From Massilia polaris (GTDB lineage Bacteria; Pseudomonadota; Gammaproteobacteria; Burkholderiales; Burkholderiaceae_D), in assembly GCF_012927275.1 (NCBI RefSeq), contig NZ_JABBGG010000006.1, positions 124,001 to 188,000 of the forward strand: a stretch of 64,000 nucleotides of DNA, read 5' to 3'. Below are positions 8,417-15,338 of the stretch, in pieces (positions within the stretch are counted from its first letter, which is position 1; each line of letters opens with the position of its first letter). The translations under genes and the position numbers were made by a program. The notes under the pieces are model-generated. The model had not been told where the DNA came from. It worked only from the letters and a program-made list of their open reading frames with translations, and did not search any database.

Positions 8417-8802
8417 GCGCACTTAATGACCTGGCAGCGCAGGCGGCGCCCGAGCGCATCTTCATTTTTGTCGCCCCCTACAGCACGGTGCACGTCGCCG
8501 CTTTCGACCGCGAAGACCAGATCGGCATGCGGGCCGGGCAGTTGGCAGCGATTCTTCGCGTGATTCCAGTTGGCAATCACTCGGCGCCAATGATCTCGTT
8601 AGCGGGCCGCTTGGCTGATGAGCTCAAAGCGCAATCGAACCGTGACGCATTAGTCGCTGACCAGCTTGCTGAGCTGTTGCTCCGGGCTCAATGCCAAGAT
8701 GGCCCCTGCGACCTGCTGTGGCTGGCCCAGCAGCTGGCCGATGAGATCTCAGAGCTTGTTGACGTCATTGTGCGGAACGAAAATGAAGGAGGGCCGGCAT
8801 GA
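8413..8802 (+). CDS. phage early protein of unknown function
   Basis: 129 aa; ATG 8413 overlaps the stop of the preceding gene. The middle part (about residues 60-125) is strongly helical and acidic (SLAGRLADELKAQ, then LLWLAQQLADEISELVDVI), which could form a coiled coil. The sequence AAGGAGG within its end (8786-8792) serves as ribosome binding site for the next micro-gene. No family recognised. Confidence 0.6.
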   Translation: MSALNDLAAQAAPERIFIFVAPYSTVHVAAFDREDQIGMRAGQLAAILRVIPVGNHSAPMISLAGRLADELKAQSNRDALVADQLAELLLRAQCQDGPCDLLWLAQQLADEISELVDVIVRNENEGGPA

Positions 8803-8879
8803 GCAACTTTGCTGGCGCTACCGAGGGGCATGCGATCTGGCGTAGACTATTGCAGACAAACAATTCGGAGGCATCTTGA
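8799..8879 (+). CDS. 26-aa micro-protein in the early operon
   Basis: ATG 8799 overlaps the stop of the upstream gene (ATGA), and its own TGA (8877-8879) overlaps the ATG of the next gene. AAGGAGG at 8786-8792 is well placed. The peptide begins MSNFAGATEGHAIWRR and ends NNSEAS. Coupling on both sides and the strong ribosome binding site argue that it is translated, if only to keep ribosomes moving into the next gene. Confidence 0.5.
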   Translation: MSNFAGATEGHAIWRRLLQTNNSEAS

Positions 8880-9577
8880 TGAAGATAGAGCGCGCTAAAA
8901 GGCCTGAGGCCGTGGATTCTGCTGAGCCAACCCAAGTCCGACGCGAGGATCTTGTAACGCTGCGTCGGCTTACATATGCGGTAATGCTGCATCGAGGCAT
9001 TCCGAAAATTCAGGCTGTTCGGGCCGTCGAAGATATCGTAACGGCGAACGCGCACGGAACTGATGTGTTTGCTATTACCGATTCGGGCGCGGAGAAAGTT
9101 CACGGCGAAGCCCGGTGGGACGTGGGCGCGGAGTTCTGGAACTGCCAGGGCATGGACGTGAACGGAAATCCGCCGTCGACGGAACAGTGGATTGCACATC
9201 ATCGACAAGAAAGTCCGTCAATTGACGGTGTCTGTCTCGAAAAGCAAGTAGCCGCCGACGCTTCAGGCTTTGAATCGGTAGACGTGCTGGACCTTTACGT
9301 GGAGCGAGGCACGTCAGAAATGCGGAGGGATCAATTGATAGCAGCGTATGCAGCTATCGAGTTCCTAATGGATGACCTTTTGGAAAGCTCGGCGCCACTC
9401 TACGACTCCGGACTGCTGAGCATCGCTGTCGAGGTTCAGAAAGAGTATTGGACCGACCTGACCGCACCGCCGAAGCAAGATGTAATTGTCCGCGAGCTAA
9501 GGACAAGATATGACCTTAGCGAGGCAGAGGCCAAGGCTGTTGAACGGGTCGCATGCCCCATAGACAGGTCTAAGTAA
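8879..9577 (+). CDS. phage early protein of unknown function (232 aa)
   Basis: ATG 8879 is preceded by CGGAGG (8866-8871) and overlaps the upstream micro-gene stop. The product is charged and soluble: an N-terminal basic part (MKIERAKRPEA, RREDLVTLRRL), a central part of mixed structure, and a helical acidic C-terminal part. It is the last gene before a 700-bp region without convincing coding. No catalytic motif or family recognised. Confidence 0.6.
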   Translation: MKIERAKRPEAVDSAEPTQVRREDLVTLRRLTYAVMLHRGIPKIQAVRAVEDIVTANAHGTDVFAITDSGAEKVHGEARWDVGAEFWNCQGMDVNGNPPSTEQWIAHHRQESPSIDGVCLEKQVAADASGFESVDVLDLYVERGTSEMRRDQLIAAYAAIEFLMDDLLESSAPLYDSGLLSIAVEVQKEYWTDLTAPPKQDVIVRELRTRYDLSEAEAKAVERVACPIDRSK

Positions 9578-9582
9578 TGCTG

Positions 9583-9612
9583 CCCTGAGGGTAAAACCCC
9601 TTGCCCTCAGGG
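9583..9612 (+). terminator. stem-loop at the end of the first early operon
   Basis: CCCTGAGGG (9583-9591) and CCCTCAGGG (9604-9612) are perfect 9-bp inverted arms separated by 12 nt. They start 6 nt after the stop of the 232-aa gene. There is no T-run, so this is a factor-dependent or structural terminator, or a protein-binding site. Each arm is itself nearly palindromic. Confidence 0.45.
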
Positions 9613-10277
9613 TATCAGTCATTGCTACCATTCTTCTGTCGGCTCGTTCTGGACTACGCTGACTAGTTTTGGACGGCAAACAACGATCAACGGAACCGTC
9701 GGGTCATCTGCCGCAAGACCTGCTGTCAGTTCACGGAGATCGACGGCAAGATCGACCTCCACATCGAACAGATCACGGTAATGACGGTCGTCGAAATGCC
9801 TGTTTATTTAACCAGTAGTCGAACTTCCTTAGATTTTATCGGCATAGGTTTCTTCCGTCTTATGCGTTCTTTTGGTGGTTCTGTGGGCGAAAGGGCGACA
9901 TATGTGCACTAATGCAGCTTAATGGACTCTATTTAGACAGGTTGACCGAGTGACAACTGTGCTGCGTGGATCTTGTGAGTAAGGGTCAACTCTATATAAT
10001 CAGTCCAACAGCAGCCAAAACGGTAACGTTGAAGGCAAAGAACGCCGAGAAGGTTGTTTTGCTGGAGAGTGGTGGGGTGTGGGCTCCAAAGTTACAAGGC
10101 GATGGAGCCCACGAATCTGGCAAGAGCGCCAAATGATTTTGTCATCCCTGGACGGGACAGAATTAGTATAGCGCATGTAATACGGCTACGTATATCACTT
10201 GTTCTACGGTGTCCTACGTCGTTCGCGAAGACTTGCGCTATATCGGGGACTCTTGCCGCTTTTATGAAAGTGGCAAA
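9613..10277. other. 665-bp region without a convincing gene
   Basis: Both strands lack an open frame with a good start and protein-like content. One plus frame (about 9664-9912) stays open but has no usable start. The region holds a candidate promoter (9973-10000) and a 9-bp inverted repeat GTGGGCTCC/GGAGCCCAC (10079-10087 and 10104-10112). A C-terminally or fully decayed early gene, a control region or a replication origin are all possible. I see no iterated origin repeats. Confidence 0.4.
9973..10000 (+). promoter_or_regulatory. candidate sigma70 promoter for the replication operon
   Basis: TTGTGA (9973-9978) and a perfect TATAAT (9995-10000) are spaced 16 bp. It points toward the AlpA-type gene at 10278 and the replication genes behind it. 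The leader would contain the 9-bp inverted repeat at 10079-10112. Confidence 0.5.
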
Positions 10278-10472
10278 ATGAATAACAAAGAACAGTTCTT
10301 GCGACTGCAAGAAGTCATCTCGCTTACCGGGCGCGGACGCAGCTCCATCTACGGCGACATCCGAGAAAACAAATTCCCTGCGCCAATTAAAATCGGTGCG
10401 AGATCGGTCGCTTGGCCCCTGTCGACCATCGCTGCTTGGCAACAGTCCTGCATCAACGCCTCTAAACCGTAA
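10278..10472 (+). CDS. AlpA-family transcriptional regulator
   Basis: 64 aa: EQFLRLQEVISLTGRGRSSIYGDIRENKFPAPIKIGARSVAWPLSTIAAW is a full AlpA pattern (helix-turn-helix, wing, and an SVAWP-type end that specifies the W-containing last helix; split here for description). AlpA proteins activate or repress phage genes and can control excision. I choose ATG 10278 because an upstream in-frame extension is not AlpA-like. It is the first gene of the replication operon. A second AlpA-type gene lies beside the integrase (45072-45302). Confidence 0.85.
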   Translation: MNNKEQFLRLQEVISLTGRGRSSIYGDIRENKFPAPIKIGARSVAWPLSTIAAWQQSCINASKP

Positions 10473-10483
10473 GGGGCGCCACC

Positions 10484-10864
10484 ATGACCAAATCTCATAA
10501 CGCCGCCGGCACCCCGGCGGCGGTGACCCCGTACGTCTCCGCTTCGCAAATCGGATTGCTAATCGAGGTCGCGGTCCTCGCAATTCAGGACTCGCAGCAG
10601 CAGGCCAAAATCAAGATCGCCCGCTGGACATACCTCGATGCTTTAAACGACTTCGAGGCGCAGCATGGCCGAATCGAAGGGCGATTAGATCCGAGAAACC
10701 CGGATCATGCAGATATCCTGGCGGCGACGGAGAAGCAATACGCGGCGAGTGAGCGCGAGAAACGCATTGCATACAACCTGCGTCGTCGGCTACAGACGGC
10801 GTGCCGTAAGGCTGCCCGAGTGAACGCGACCGGCGTGTGCGCGACTGATCGGAGTCCATCATGA
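10484..10864 (+). CDS. phage protein of unknown function
   Basis: 126 aa with a helical, charged C-terminal half (EKQYAASEREKRIAYNLRRRLQ) that could be a coiled coil. It starts 11 bp after the AlpA stop and overlaps the Rha gene by 4 bp (ATGA). Placement between AlpA and Rha suggests an early regulatory or replication-associated role. No domain recognised. Confidence 0.6.
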   Translation: MTKSHNAAGTPAAVTPYVSASQIGLLIEVAVLAIQDSQQQAKIKIARWTYLDALNDFEAQHGRIEGRLDPRNPDHADILAATEKQYAASEREKRIAYNLRRRLQTACRKAARVNATGVCATDRSPS

Positions 10865-11565
10865 GCGGCGGCCCGATCATCATTAAGAATGGCGAGCCGG
10901 TCACCACCACACTGGCGATTGCTGAAGGAACGGGCAGCTCGCACGAATCGACTATAAAGCTGGCGCGCAAGTATTTGGCAGACCTGAAGATGTTCGGCCC
11001 TGTCGGATTTGAAATCCAGCAGGGTAGGCCGCTCCCACAGGGCGGCTTTGCACAGTCGACCGAGTACGCCATGCTGAACGAGCGGCAATCGTCCGTACTG
11101 ATCGCCTACATGCGGAACAGCGACAAGGTGCGAGATTTTAAGATGGCGCTCGTCAAAGGCTTCTTTGAAATGCGCGCAGCTCTGACGGCCGCACCTGACC
11201 CGCTCGCCAGCCTGCCACCCGAGCACCGCGCGCTGGTTGCGCTGATGTGCGAGAACGCCACCATCCGGGCCCGGCAGGACGAGCTGGCAGCCACGCAAGT
11301 GGCGATGCAGCAGGGTATAGCCCGCATTGAGGCAAACCAAGTGGCCGCGATCGCCAGCGTGCAGTCATTCACCGCGCTCGGTTATTCGATCTTCAGGGAG
11401 ATCCCGATGAGCAAGATCGAACTTACGCGCTTGGGCAGGAAGGCGTCAATGATCAGCAAGAAGCGCGGGATCGCAATCGACCAAGTCAGTGATAGCCGAT
11501 TCGGTCGGGTGGGCTGCTACCACATCAGCGCGCTCGACGCCGCGCTGGAGGAAATTTCCAAATGA
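10861..11565 (+). CDS. rha: Rha-family phage regulatory protein
   Basis: 234 aa. The N-terminal part (residues about 10-110) shows the Rha pattern: a short beta segment, then STEYAMLNERQSSVLIAYMRNSDKVRDFKMALVK-type helices (phi80 Rha interferes with growth of phage in hosts lacking IHF and is a DNA-binding regulator). The C-terminal part (TALGYSIFREIPMSKIELTRLGRKASMISK) resembles the winged C-terminal domain seen in many Rha proteins. It overlaps its neighbours on both sides by 4 bp, so it belongs to the replication operon. Confidence 0.8.
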   Translation: MSGGPIIIKNGEPVTTTLAIAEGTGSSHESTIKLARKYLADLKMFGPVGFEIQQGRPLPQGGFAQSTEYAMLNERQSSVLIAYMRNSDKVRDFKMALVKGFFEMRAALTAAPDPLASLPPEHRALVALMCENATIRARQDELAATQVAMQQGIARIEANQVAAIASVQSFTALGYSIFREIPMSKIELTRLGRKASMISKKRGIAIDQVSDSRFGRVGCYHISALDAALEEISK

Positions 11566-12485
11566 GCCACGCGAAAGCAGCAAGCGCCCTCAACCACATC
11601 GCGCCGGTTGAACGAGCAACCTGGGTGAGGGCGGCCATGGCCCTCAAGTCTGAGTTCGGCGAGGACGGATTCGATCTTTGGAACGATTGGTCGAAAGGTG
11701 CGGCCTCTTACTCCCGTAACGCTGCCTTGGCCGTGTGGCGCAGCATTGGCTCGGCCGGCCAGATCCGCATCGGCACCCTATACCGCGAGGCGGCAGCGAA
11801 CGGTTGGCGCTACGCCGAGTTTGGCGCCGAGCCACTGATCCCGAAGCCCGGCGGCATTCCGCCTGAGGACCTTACCGAAGAAGCGCGAAAGAAGCGCGCC
11901 TTCACCTCCGCCGTTGCGATGACGACGCGGCACCTCGCTCAGTGCAAGCCATCGACGCATCCGTACCTCGTATTTAAGGGCCTGCCCAACGCGATCGCCC
12001 TGGTGCGTGGGCCGACCCTGATCGCGCCGATGTACGACTTCCTCAACGGTGAGCTGGTCGGCTCGCAGCGGATCGACTGGTGCGCAGACCAGCAGAGGTG
12101 GCGCAAGGAAATGCAGTGGGGCGCGCGTGCCAAGGGCGGCGTGCTCTGGCTGGGCAATCAGCGGGCTCAGGAGACGTTTTTCTGCGAGGGGTTGGCAACC
12201 GGGTTCAGCGTCGAAATGGCGCTCCGCAGGCTGCGCTTAAACGCGAGCGTGGCGGTCTGCTTCAGCGCGTACAACCTCTCCTATGTCGGAACCCTCGCAA
12301 AGGGCCGGGCATTCGTATTTGCTGACAACGATGAAACCCTTACTGGCGAGGCGGCGGCGAAGGATACGGGCCTTCCCTACTGCATGAGCGATGCCATTGG
12401 CGAGGATGCGAACGATCTGCATCAACGCGCCGGCATCGTTGAGCTTTGCCGCTTGATCATCGACCTGCGCCGGAGGTCTGGCTAA
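11562..12485 (+). CDS. primase-like protein (PriCT-2 plus Toprim)
   Basis: 307 aa. Residues about 15-70 (ERATWVRAAMALKSEFGEDGFDLWNDWS) match the PriCT-2 domain of phage and plasmid primases. The second half has a Toprim core: FFCEGLATGFSVEMAL supplies the conserved Glu of the first strand, and VFADND supplies the DxD-type metal site. There is no helicase domain, so the phage must use the host DnaB or another loader. It overlaps Rha by 4 bp and the next gene by 1 bp. Confidence 0.8.
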   Translation: MSHAKAASALNHIAPVERATWVRAAMALKSEFGEDGFDLWNDWSKGAASYSRNAALAVWRSIGSAGQIRIGTLYREAAANGWRYAEFGAEPLIPKPGGIPPEDLTEEARKKRAFTSAVAMTTRHLAQCKPSTHPYLVFKGLPNAIALVRGPTLIAPMYDFLNGELVGSQRIDWCADQQRWRKEMQWGARAKGGVLWLGNQRAQETFFCEGLATGFSVEMALRRLRLNASVAVCFSAYNLSYVGTLAKGRAFVFADNDETLTGEAAAKDTGLPYCMSDAIGEDANDLHQRAGIVELCRLIIDLRRRSG

Positions 12486-12820
12486 TGGCTAATCCTTGGT
12501 TCCGCATGTACAGCGAGTTCGCGAACGACCCCAAAGTGCAGATGCTTGATGAGGTGATGCAGCGTCGTTACGTGATGCTGATGTGCCTCCGTTGCAGTAA
12601 CGACCTTGAAACGTTACATGAAACGGAAATAGCGTGGGCGCTGAGAATCGATGCCGCTGCTGTGGCCGAAACCAAGGCCATCTTTCTGGCAAAAGGATTC
12701 ATCGATGATCGCTGGAAGTTGCTCAACTGGGACAAGCGTCAATTCGTCTCCGACACTAGTACGGCAAGGGTTGCAAGGCACCGAGAGGCGAAGAAAGCGA
12801 CGACCAAGCCGAAGCACTAA
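12485..12820 (+). CDS. short replication-associated phage protein
   Basis: 111 aa starting MANPWFRMYSEFANDPKVQML, an N-terminus I know from phage replication-initiator or DnaT-like proteins that are usually longer. The region holds a winged-helix-like domain (EIAWALRIDAAAVAETKAIFLAKGFID). It stops after a basic tail (RHREAKKATTKPKH). In the next frame the following 200 bp (12821-13022) contains protein-like sequence of the type usually seen in the C-terminal linker of such proteins (NRTDTEENR). The gene may therefore be truncated by a frameshift; it overlaps the primase stop by 1 bp. Confidence 0.6.
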   Translation: MANPWFRMYSEFANDPKVQMLDEVMQRRYVMLMCLRCSNDLETLHETEIAWALRIDAAAVAETKAIFLAKGFIDDRWKLLNWDKRQFVSDTSTARVARHREAKKATTKPKH

Positions 12821-13022
12821 TCGAGTGAAACGTTACAGAAACGGTTTTGTAACGCCCTAGAACAGAACAGATACAGAAGAGAACAGATATTGCGACGCTC
12901 CACCCGCAATAACAGGCAACCCCGAGTACCAGGAAAATAAGATTCAAGACCACGAACAACGGCAACACCAAAAGCCAAGTCAAAACCTAACGTCCAGAAA
13001 ATTCTGGCAGTTGAAGGGAATC

Positions 13023-13301
13023 ATGAGCATACGAACGGACATTACCGAAGCGATGATCGAAGCAGCGATGAATGCGGGTCCGCTCACGCATGAGTTTGCG
13101 CGCCGCGTTCTTTCGGCCGGGCTTTCCAAGATGGCGAACACAGAGCGCGGAGCACCGTTCCCCTTATGGGTCTCCACCTCCATCGACACGAAGCGCGCGA
13201 GATTCTTAGGCGTCACTGAGCGCCGCTGCTACTACCGCATTGAGACCGAGTGCGGTCAACGGCTAACTGTGCATGGAAACGATATTCAGCCGAGCCAATG
13301 A
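13023..13301 (+). CDS. phage protein of unknown function (92 aa)
   Basis: ATG 13023 with GAAGGGAA upstream. N-terminal helix (ITEAMIEAAMNAG) followed by a beta-rich end (ERRCYYRIETECGQRLTVHGNDI). It overlaps or nearly touches the following zinc-ribbon gene depending on that gene's start. No family recognised. Confidence 0.55.
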   Translation: MSIRTDITEAMIEAAMNAGPLTHEFARRVLSAGLSKMANTERGAPFPLWVSTSIDTKRARFLGVTERRCYYRIETECGQRLTVHGNDIQPSQ

Positions 13302-13332
13302 TCATGATGACCAAATATTCCGGAGCCGCCCA

Positions 13333-13836
13333 GTGAACGTGATCCATAAATACACCCTTGCCGTCAGCTCTTCGAACCTGCGCGACGACGCTCACCATCA
13401 CAGTACAGAGGTGCTGGCCGCTGCGGCGCTGTGCCGCGACCTGGGAACTAGACTTTTCCGGGTCAAGTACGCGGGCGACGCGACCACCTACCCAGCACTG
13501 CTAGAGGATTGGCGCACGATCGTGGAGGGCAAAGCAGCGGTGCGCACCTGGCCGGCGGATGTCAGCCCACGCAAGGTCGCGCGCCTGTCGCTCAATCACT
13601 GGCTCAACGATGTGTGTCCGGTGTGCACAGGTCGCGGCTACGAGGCCGTGAGGGGCGCGCCTACGGTCATGTCGGATAACGTGTGCAAAGCGTGTGGCGG
13701 TACTGCCAAGCGTGCCGTAGAGGCAAAGCACAACCTGATCCACCTGGTCGAGGACATGGTCGAGGTTCTTAACGCTATGTCGGCGCATGCGGCCGGCAAA
13801 ACGATGAAGCGCCTTGCGTCGGAAATGGAGTTGTGA
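13333..13836 (+). CDS. zinc-ribbon phage protein, possible late regulator
   Basis: 167 aa from GTG 13333 (GGAG at 13322-13325); an in-frame ATG at 13273 would overlap the previous gene by 29 bp. Residues about 97-125 contain CPVCTGRGYEAV and CKACGGTAKR, a DnaJ-like paired CxxC zinc module. The rest is helical. DnaJ-type zinc modules occur in some lambdoid antiterminators of the Q type, and this gene lies just before the tRNA array and the late genes. A late-regulator role is therefore an inference from motif and position, not an identification. Confidence 0.6.
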   Translation: MNVIHKYTLAVSSSNLRDDAHHHSTEVLAAAALCRDLGTRLFRVKYAGDATTYPALLEDWRTIVEGKAAVRTWPADVSPRKVARLSLNHWLNDVCPVCTGRGYEAVRGAPTVMSDNVCKACGGTAKRAVEAKHNLIHLVEDMVEVLNAMSAHAAGKTMKRLASEMEL

Positions 13837-14216
13837 CGAAGATGAATTTTCAAACCGGCCTTCAAAAACCTAAATTCGGCGAGCCATGCAACGGCTGCGG
13901 CTACTGCTGCACTATGGAGCCATGCAAACTTGCTCAAGAGTTCCTGCGCTGCATGACCGGCCCGTGTGTTGCGCTAGAAACGCGGGACGGTAGAGCTATC
14001 TGTGGATTGGTGCGCAATCCCCTTGGCTATCTTTTCAAAGCAGCACATCCCGAGGCAGATGTGCCCGTATTGGAGGATGCGCCCGACATAGAGGCCAGCA
14101 CCCAGCTGTCCGGTGATCTCGCCGCGGCTCTTGGAATTGGAAAGGGCTGCGATACTGCTGATGACGAGGAGTCATTGGCATGGCCGGTAAGCTTTCCCGC
14201 ACAATATTCCGGATAA
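13833..14216 (+). CDS. YkgJ-family cysteine-cluster protein
   Basis: 127 aa from GTG 13833, which overlaps the previous stop by GTGA; ATG 13842 is an alternative. The signature PCNGCGYCCTMEPC with a downstream C-x4-C region (RCMTGPCVAL, ICGLV) fits the YkgJ/YcgN family, proposed to bind zinc or an Fe-S cluster. Biochemical role unknown. It is translationally coupled to the zinc-ribbon gene; both are metal-binding candidates at the end of the early operon. Confidence 0.7.
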   Translation: MTKMNFQTGLQKPKFGEPCNGCGYCCTMEPCKLAQEFLRCMTGPCVALETRDGRAICGLVRNPLGYLFKAAHPEADVPVLEDAPDIEASTQLSGDLAAALGIGKGCDTADDEESLAWPVSFPAQYSG

Positions 14217-14228
14217 CGATGAAATGCG

Positions 14229-14258
14229 TTGCACTGTTTGTAAACACATGTATATAAT
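14229..14258 (+). promoter_or_regulatory. candidate promoter of the tRNA array and late region
   Basis: TTGCAC (14229-14234) and a perfect TATAAT (14253-14258), spacing 18 bp, lie 12 nt after the YkgJ-type stop and point to the tRNA array at 14489. Confidence 0.5.
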
Positions 14259-14435
14259 TGACGCACTGCATGCTTTACGAATCACCCGGCATGCATAATT
14301 CAAGCCGAGCGCTCAAGCGCGGAGCAGGGCAGCGGCCAACCTGAAGCCGAGACGTTGATGACACGTCGCGCCCGAAAATCGAAGCCTGCCACCTTACGGT
14401 CGCGGGCTTTTTATTTGTCCACCAAGCAGATAGCT

Positions 14436-14474
14436 TGGGTACGAACCCAGAAGCCGCCCTAGAGGTGGCTTTTC
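14436..14474 (+). terminator. stem-loops before the tRNA array
   Basis: AGCCGCC/GGTGGCT (14452-14458 and 14464-14470) forms a 7-bp stem with one G-T pair followed by TTTTC, an intrinsic terminator shape. Just upstream TGGGT-ACGA-ACCCA (14436-14449) forms a small perfect hairpin that looks like an isolated T arm, possibly a tRNA relic. The rest of 14259-14488 shows no gene. Confidence 0.45.
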
Positions 14475-14488
14475 TGCTTTCAGATCAA

Positions 14489-14576
14489 GGAAGCGTGGCC
14501 GAGAGGCCGAAGGCAATCGGTTGCTAACCGATAGACTCGCAAGGGTCCGCGCGTTCGAATCGCGCCGCTTCCGCCA
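14489..14576 (+). tRNA. tRNA-Ser(GCT), phage-encoded
   Basis: 88-nt class II tRNA with encoded CCA. Acceptor GGAAGCG/CGCTTCC, anticodon loop TTGCTAA within stem TCGGT/ACCGA, long variable arm. G73 as in other Ser tRNAs. First of seven tRNAs in the array; a second Ser(GCT) copy lies at 15085. Confidence 0.93.
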
Positions 14577-14729
14577 ATACGCCTCACTCACGAAACGAGT
14601 GACTACACGCATGACGAAAGTTCGAGGCTTGGCACGGGCCAGCATAGCAAAACCGTGCGGCACATTCGTCAGCCGTGTGGTCAAGCGCCTAGCGCAGGGT
14701 TGGGCGTTCCCGGCCACCACGCCAGTTTT

Positions 14730-14807
14730 GCCCCTGTAGCCCAATTGGTAGCAGGCAGCGGTCTTAGAAGCCGTTCAGTGTCAGTTCGAATCTGACCGGG
14801 GGTACCA
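14730..14807 (+). tRNA. tRNA with UAG anticodon (Leu, CUA codons) and short variable loop
   Basis: 78 nt with encoded CCA and discriminator A73. Acceptor GCCCCTG/CGGGGGT, T arm GTCAG-TTCGAAT-CTGAC. The anticodon stem GCGGT/GCCGT (two G-T pairs) encloses loop CTTAGAA with U33, giving UAG. The variable region is only 5 nt (TCAGT), so this is class I although standard bacterial tRNA-Leu is class II. Identity as Leu rests on the anticodon and A73 only. Confidence 0.75.
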
Positions 14808-14813
14808 AGTTTT

Positions 14814-14890
14814 GCGAGAGTGGCCTAATTGGTAACGGCAAGGGATTTAAGCTCCCTGAACTACCGGTTCGAGTCCGGTCTCTCGCACCA
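14814..14890 (+). tRNA. tRNA with UAA anticodon (Leu, UUA codons) and short variable loop
   Basis: 77 nt with CCA. Acceptor GCGAGAG/CTCTCGC pairs perfectly, A73. Anticodon stem AGGGA/TCCCT is perfect with loop TTTAAGC, giving UAA; T arm ACCGG-TTCGAGT-CCGGT. The variable region is 5 nt (GAACT), again class I. Only 6 nt separate it from the previous tRNA, so they share a transcript. Confidence 0.8.
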
Positions 14891-14898
14891 AGGTAAAA

Positions 14899-14984
14899 GG
14901 AAGATGCCGCGCAGGGCGCGAAGCGGTCTTGAAAACCGTGGCAATCAGGGATGGTTGATGGTTCGATTCCTTCATCTTCCGCCA
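14899..14984 (+). tRNA. tRNA-Ser(TGA), phage-encoded
   Basis: 86-nt class II tRNA with CCA. Acceptor GGAAGAT/ATCTTCC, G73, anticodon loop CTTGAAA giving UGA, long variable arm. The T stem has one mismatch (GATGG/CCTTC), which may reflect relaxed selection in a phage tRNA. Confidence 0.85.
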
Positions 14985-14990
14985 ATAAAC

Positions 14991-15076
14991 GGAGCTTGGC
15001 CCGGACGGTAAGGGGTGCGGCTGTAACCCGCAAGCAGGCTTGTTCCTAGGTGGTTCGACTCCATCAGGCTCCACCA
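14991..15076 (+). tRNA. tRNA-Tyr(GTA), phage-encoded
   Basis: 86-nt class II tRNA with CCA and A73. Acceptor GGAGCTT/AGGCTCC, anticodon loop CTGTAAC in stem TGCGG/CCCGC, giving GUA. The long variable arm is as in bacterial tRNA-Tyr. Confidence 0.9.
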
Positions 15077-15084
15077 GTTTCAAC

Positions 15085-15172
15085 GGTAGCATGGCTGAGA
15101 GGCCGAAAGCAGCGGGTTGCTAACCCGTAGAGTCGCAAGGCTCCCAAGGTTCGAATCCTTGTGCTACCGCCA
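15085..15172 (+). tRNA. tRNA-Ser(GCT), second phage copy
   Basis: 88-nt class II tRNA with CCA. Acceptor GGTAGCA/TGCTACC, G73, anticodon loop TTGCTAA. It differs from the copy at 14489 in acceptor, anticodon-stem and T-stem sequences, so it is not a recent tandem duplicate. Confidence 0.93.
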
Positions 15173-15179
15173 ATTCAAC

Positions 15180-15255
15180 GCGGAATTAGCTCAGCCGGTA
15201 GAGCGCCTGATTTCCAATCAGGCTGTCGACGGTTCGATCCCGTCATTCCGCTCCA
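15180..15255 (+). tRNA. tRNA-Gly(TCC), phage-encoded
   Basis: 76-nt class I tRNA with CCA. Acceptor GCGGAAT/ATTCCGC, anticodon stem CCTGA/TCAGG around loop TTTCCAA, anticodon UCC; T arm GACGG-TTCGATC-CCGTC. Last tRNA of the array. Confidence 0.93.
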
Positions 15256-15290
15256 TCTCCCCCTTCCTGCGCTACCAAGCGCCGGACTTC

Positions 15291-15324
15291 GCCGCTGACC
15301 GCATTTGCGACAGCGGCTTTTTAT
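15291..15324 (+). terminator. intrinsic terminator after the tRNA array
   Basis: GCCGCTG (15291-15297) pairs with CAGCGGC (15311-15317), followed by TTTTTATT. This is a standard Rho-independent terminator that ends the tRNA transcript before the next gene at 15339. Confidence 0.75.
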
Positions 15325-15338
15325 TCGTAGGTGCTCAT

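Noticed and set aside
9664-9912. Open plus frame with VICRKTCCQFTEIDG-type sequence
   Set aside because: It follows an in-frame stop and has no start codon with a ribosome binding site before most of its length. Left as possible remnant only.
10092-10583. 163-codon minus-strand frame over the AlpA gene
   Set aside because: Runs through the AlpA coding region and an inverted repeat; no ribosome binding site and antisense-type composition.
14431-14474. Possible eighth tRNA before the array
   Set aside because: Only a T-arm-like hairpin is present; no acceptor or anticodon arms can be folded.
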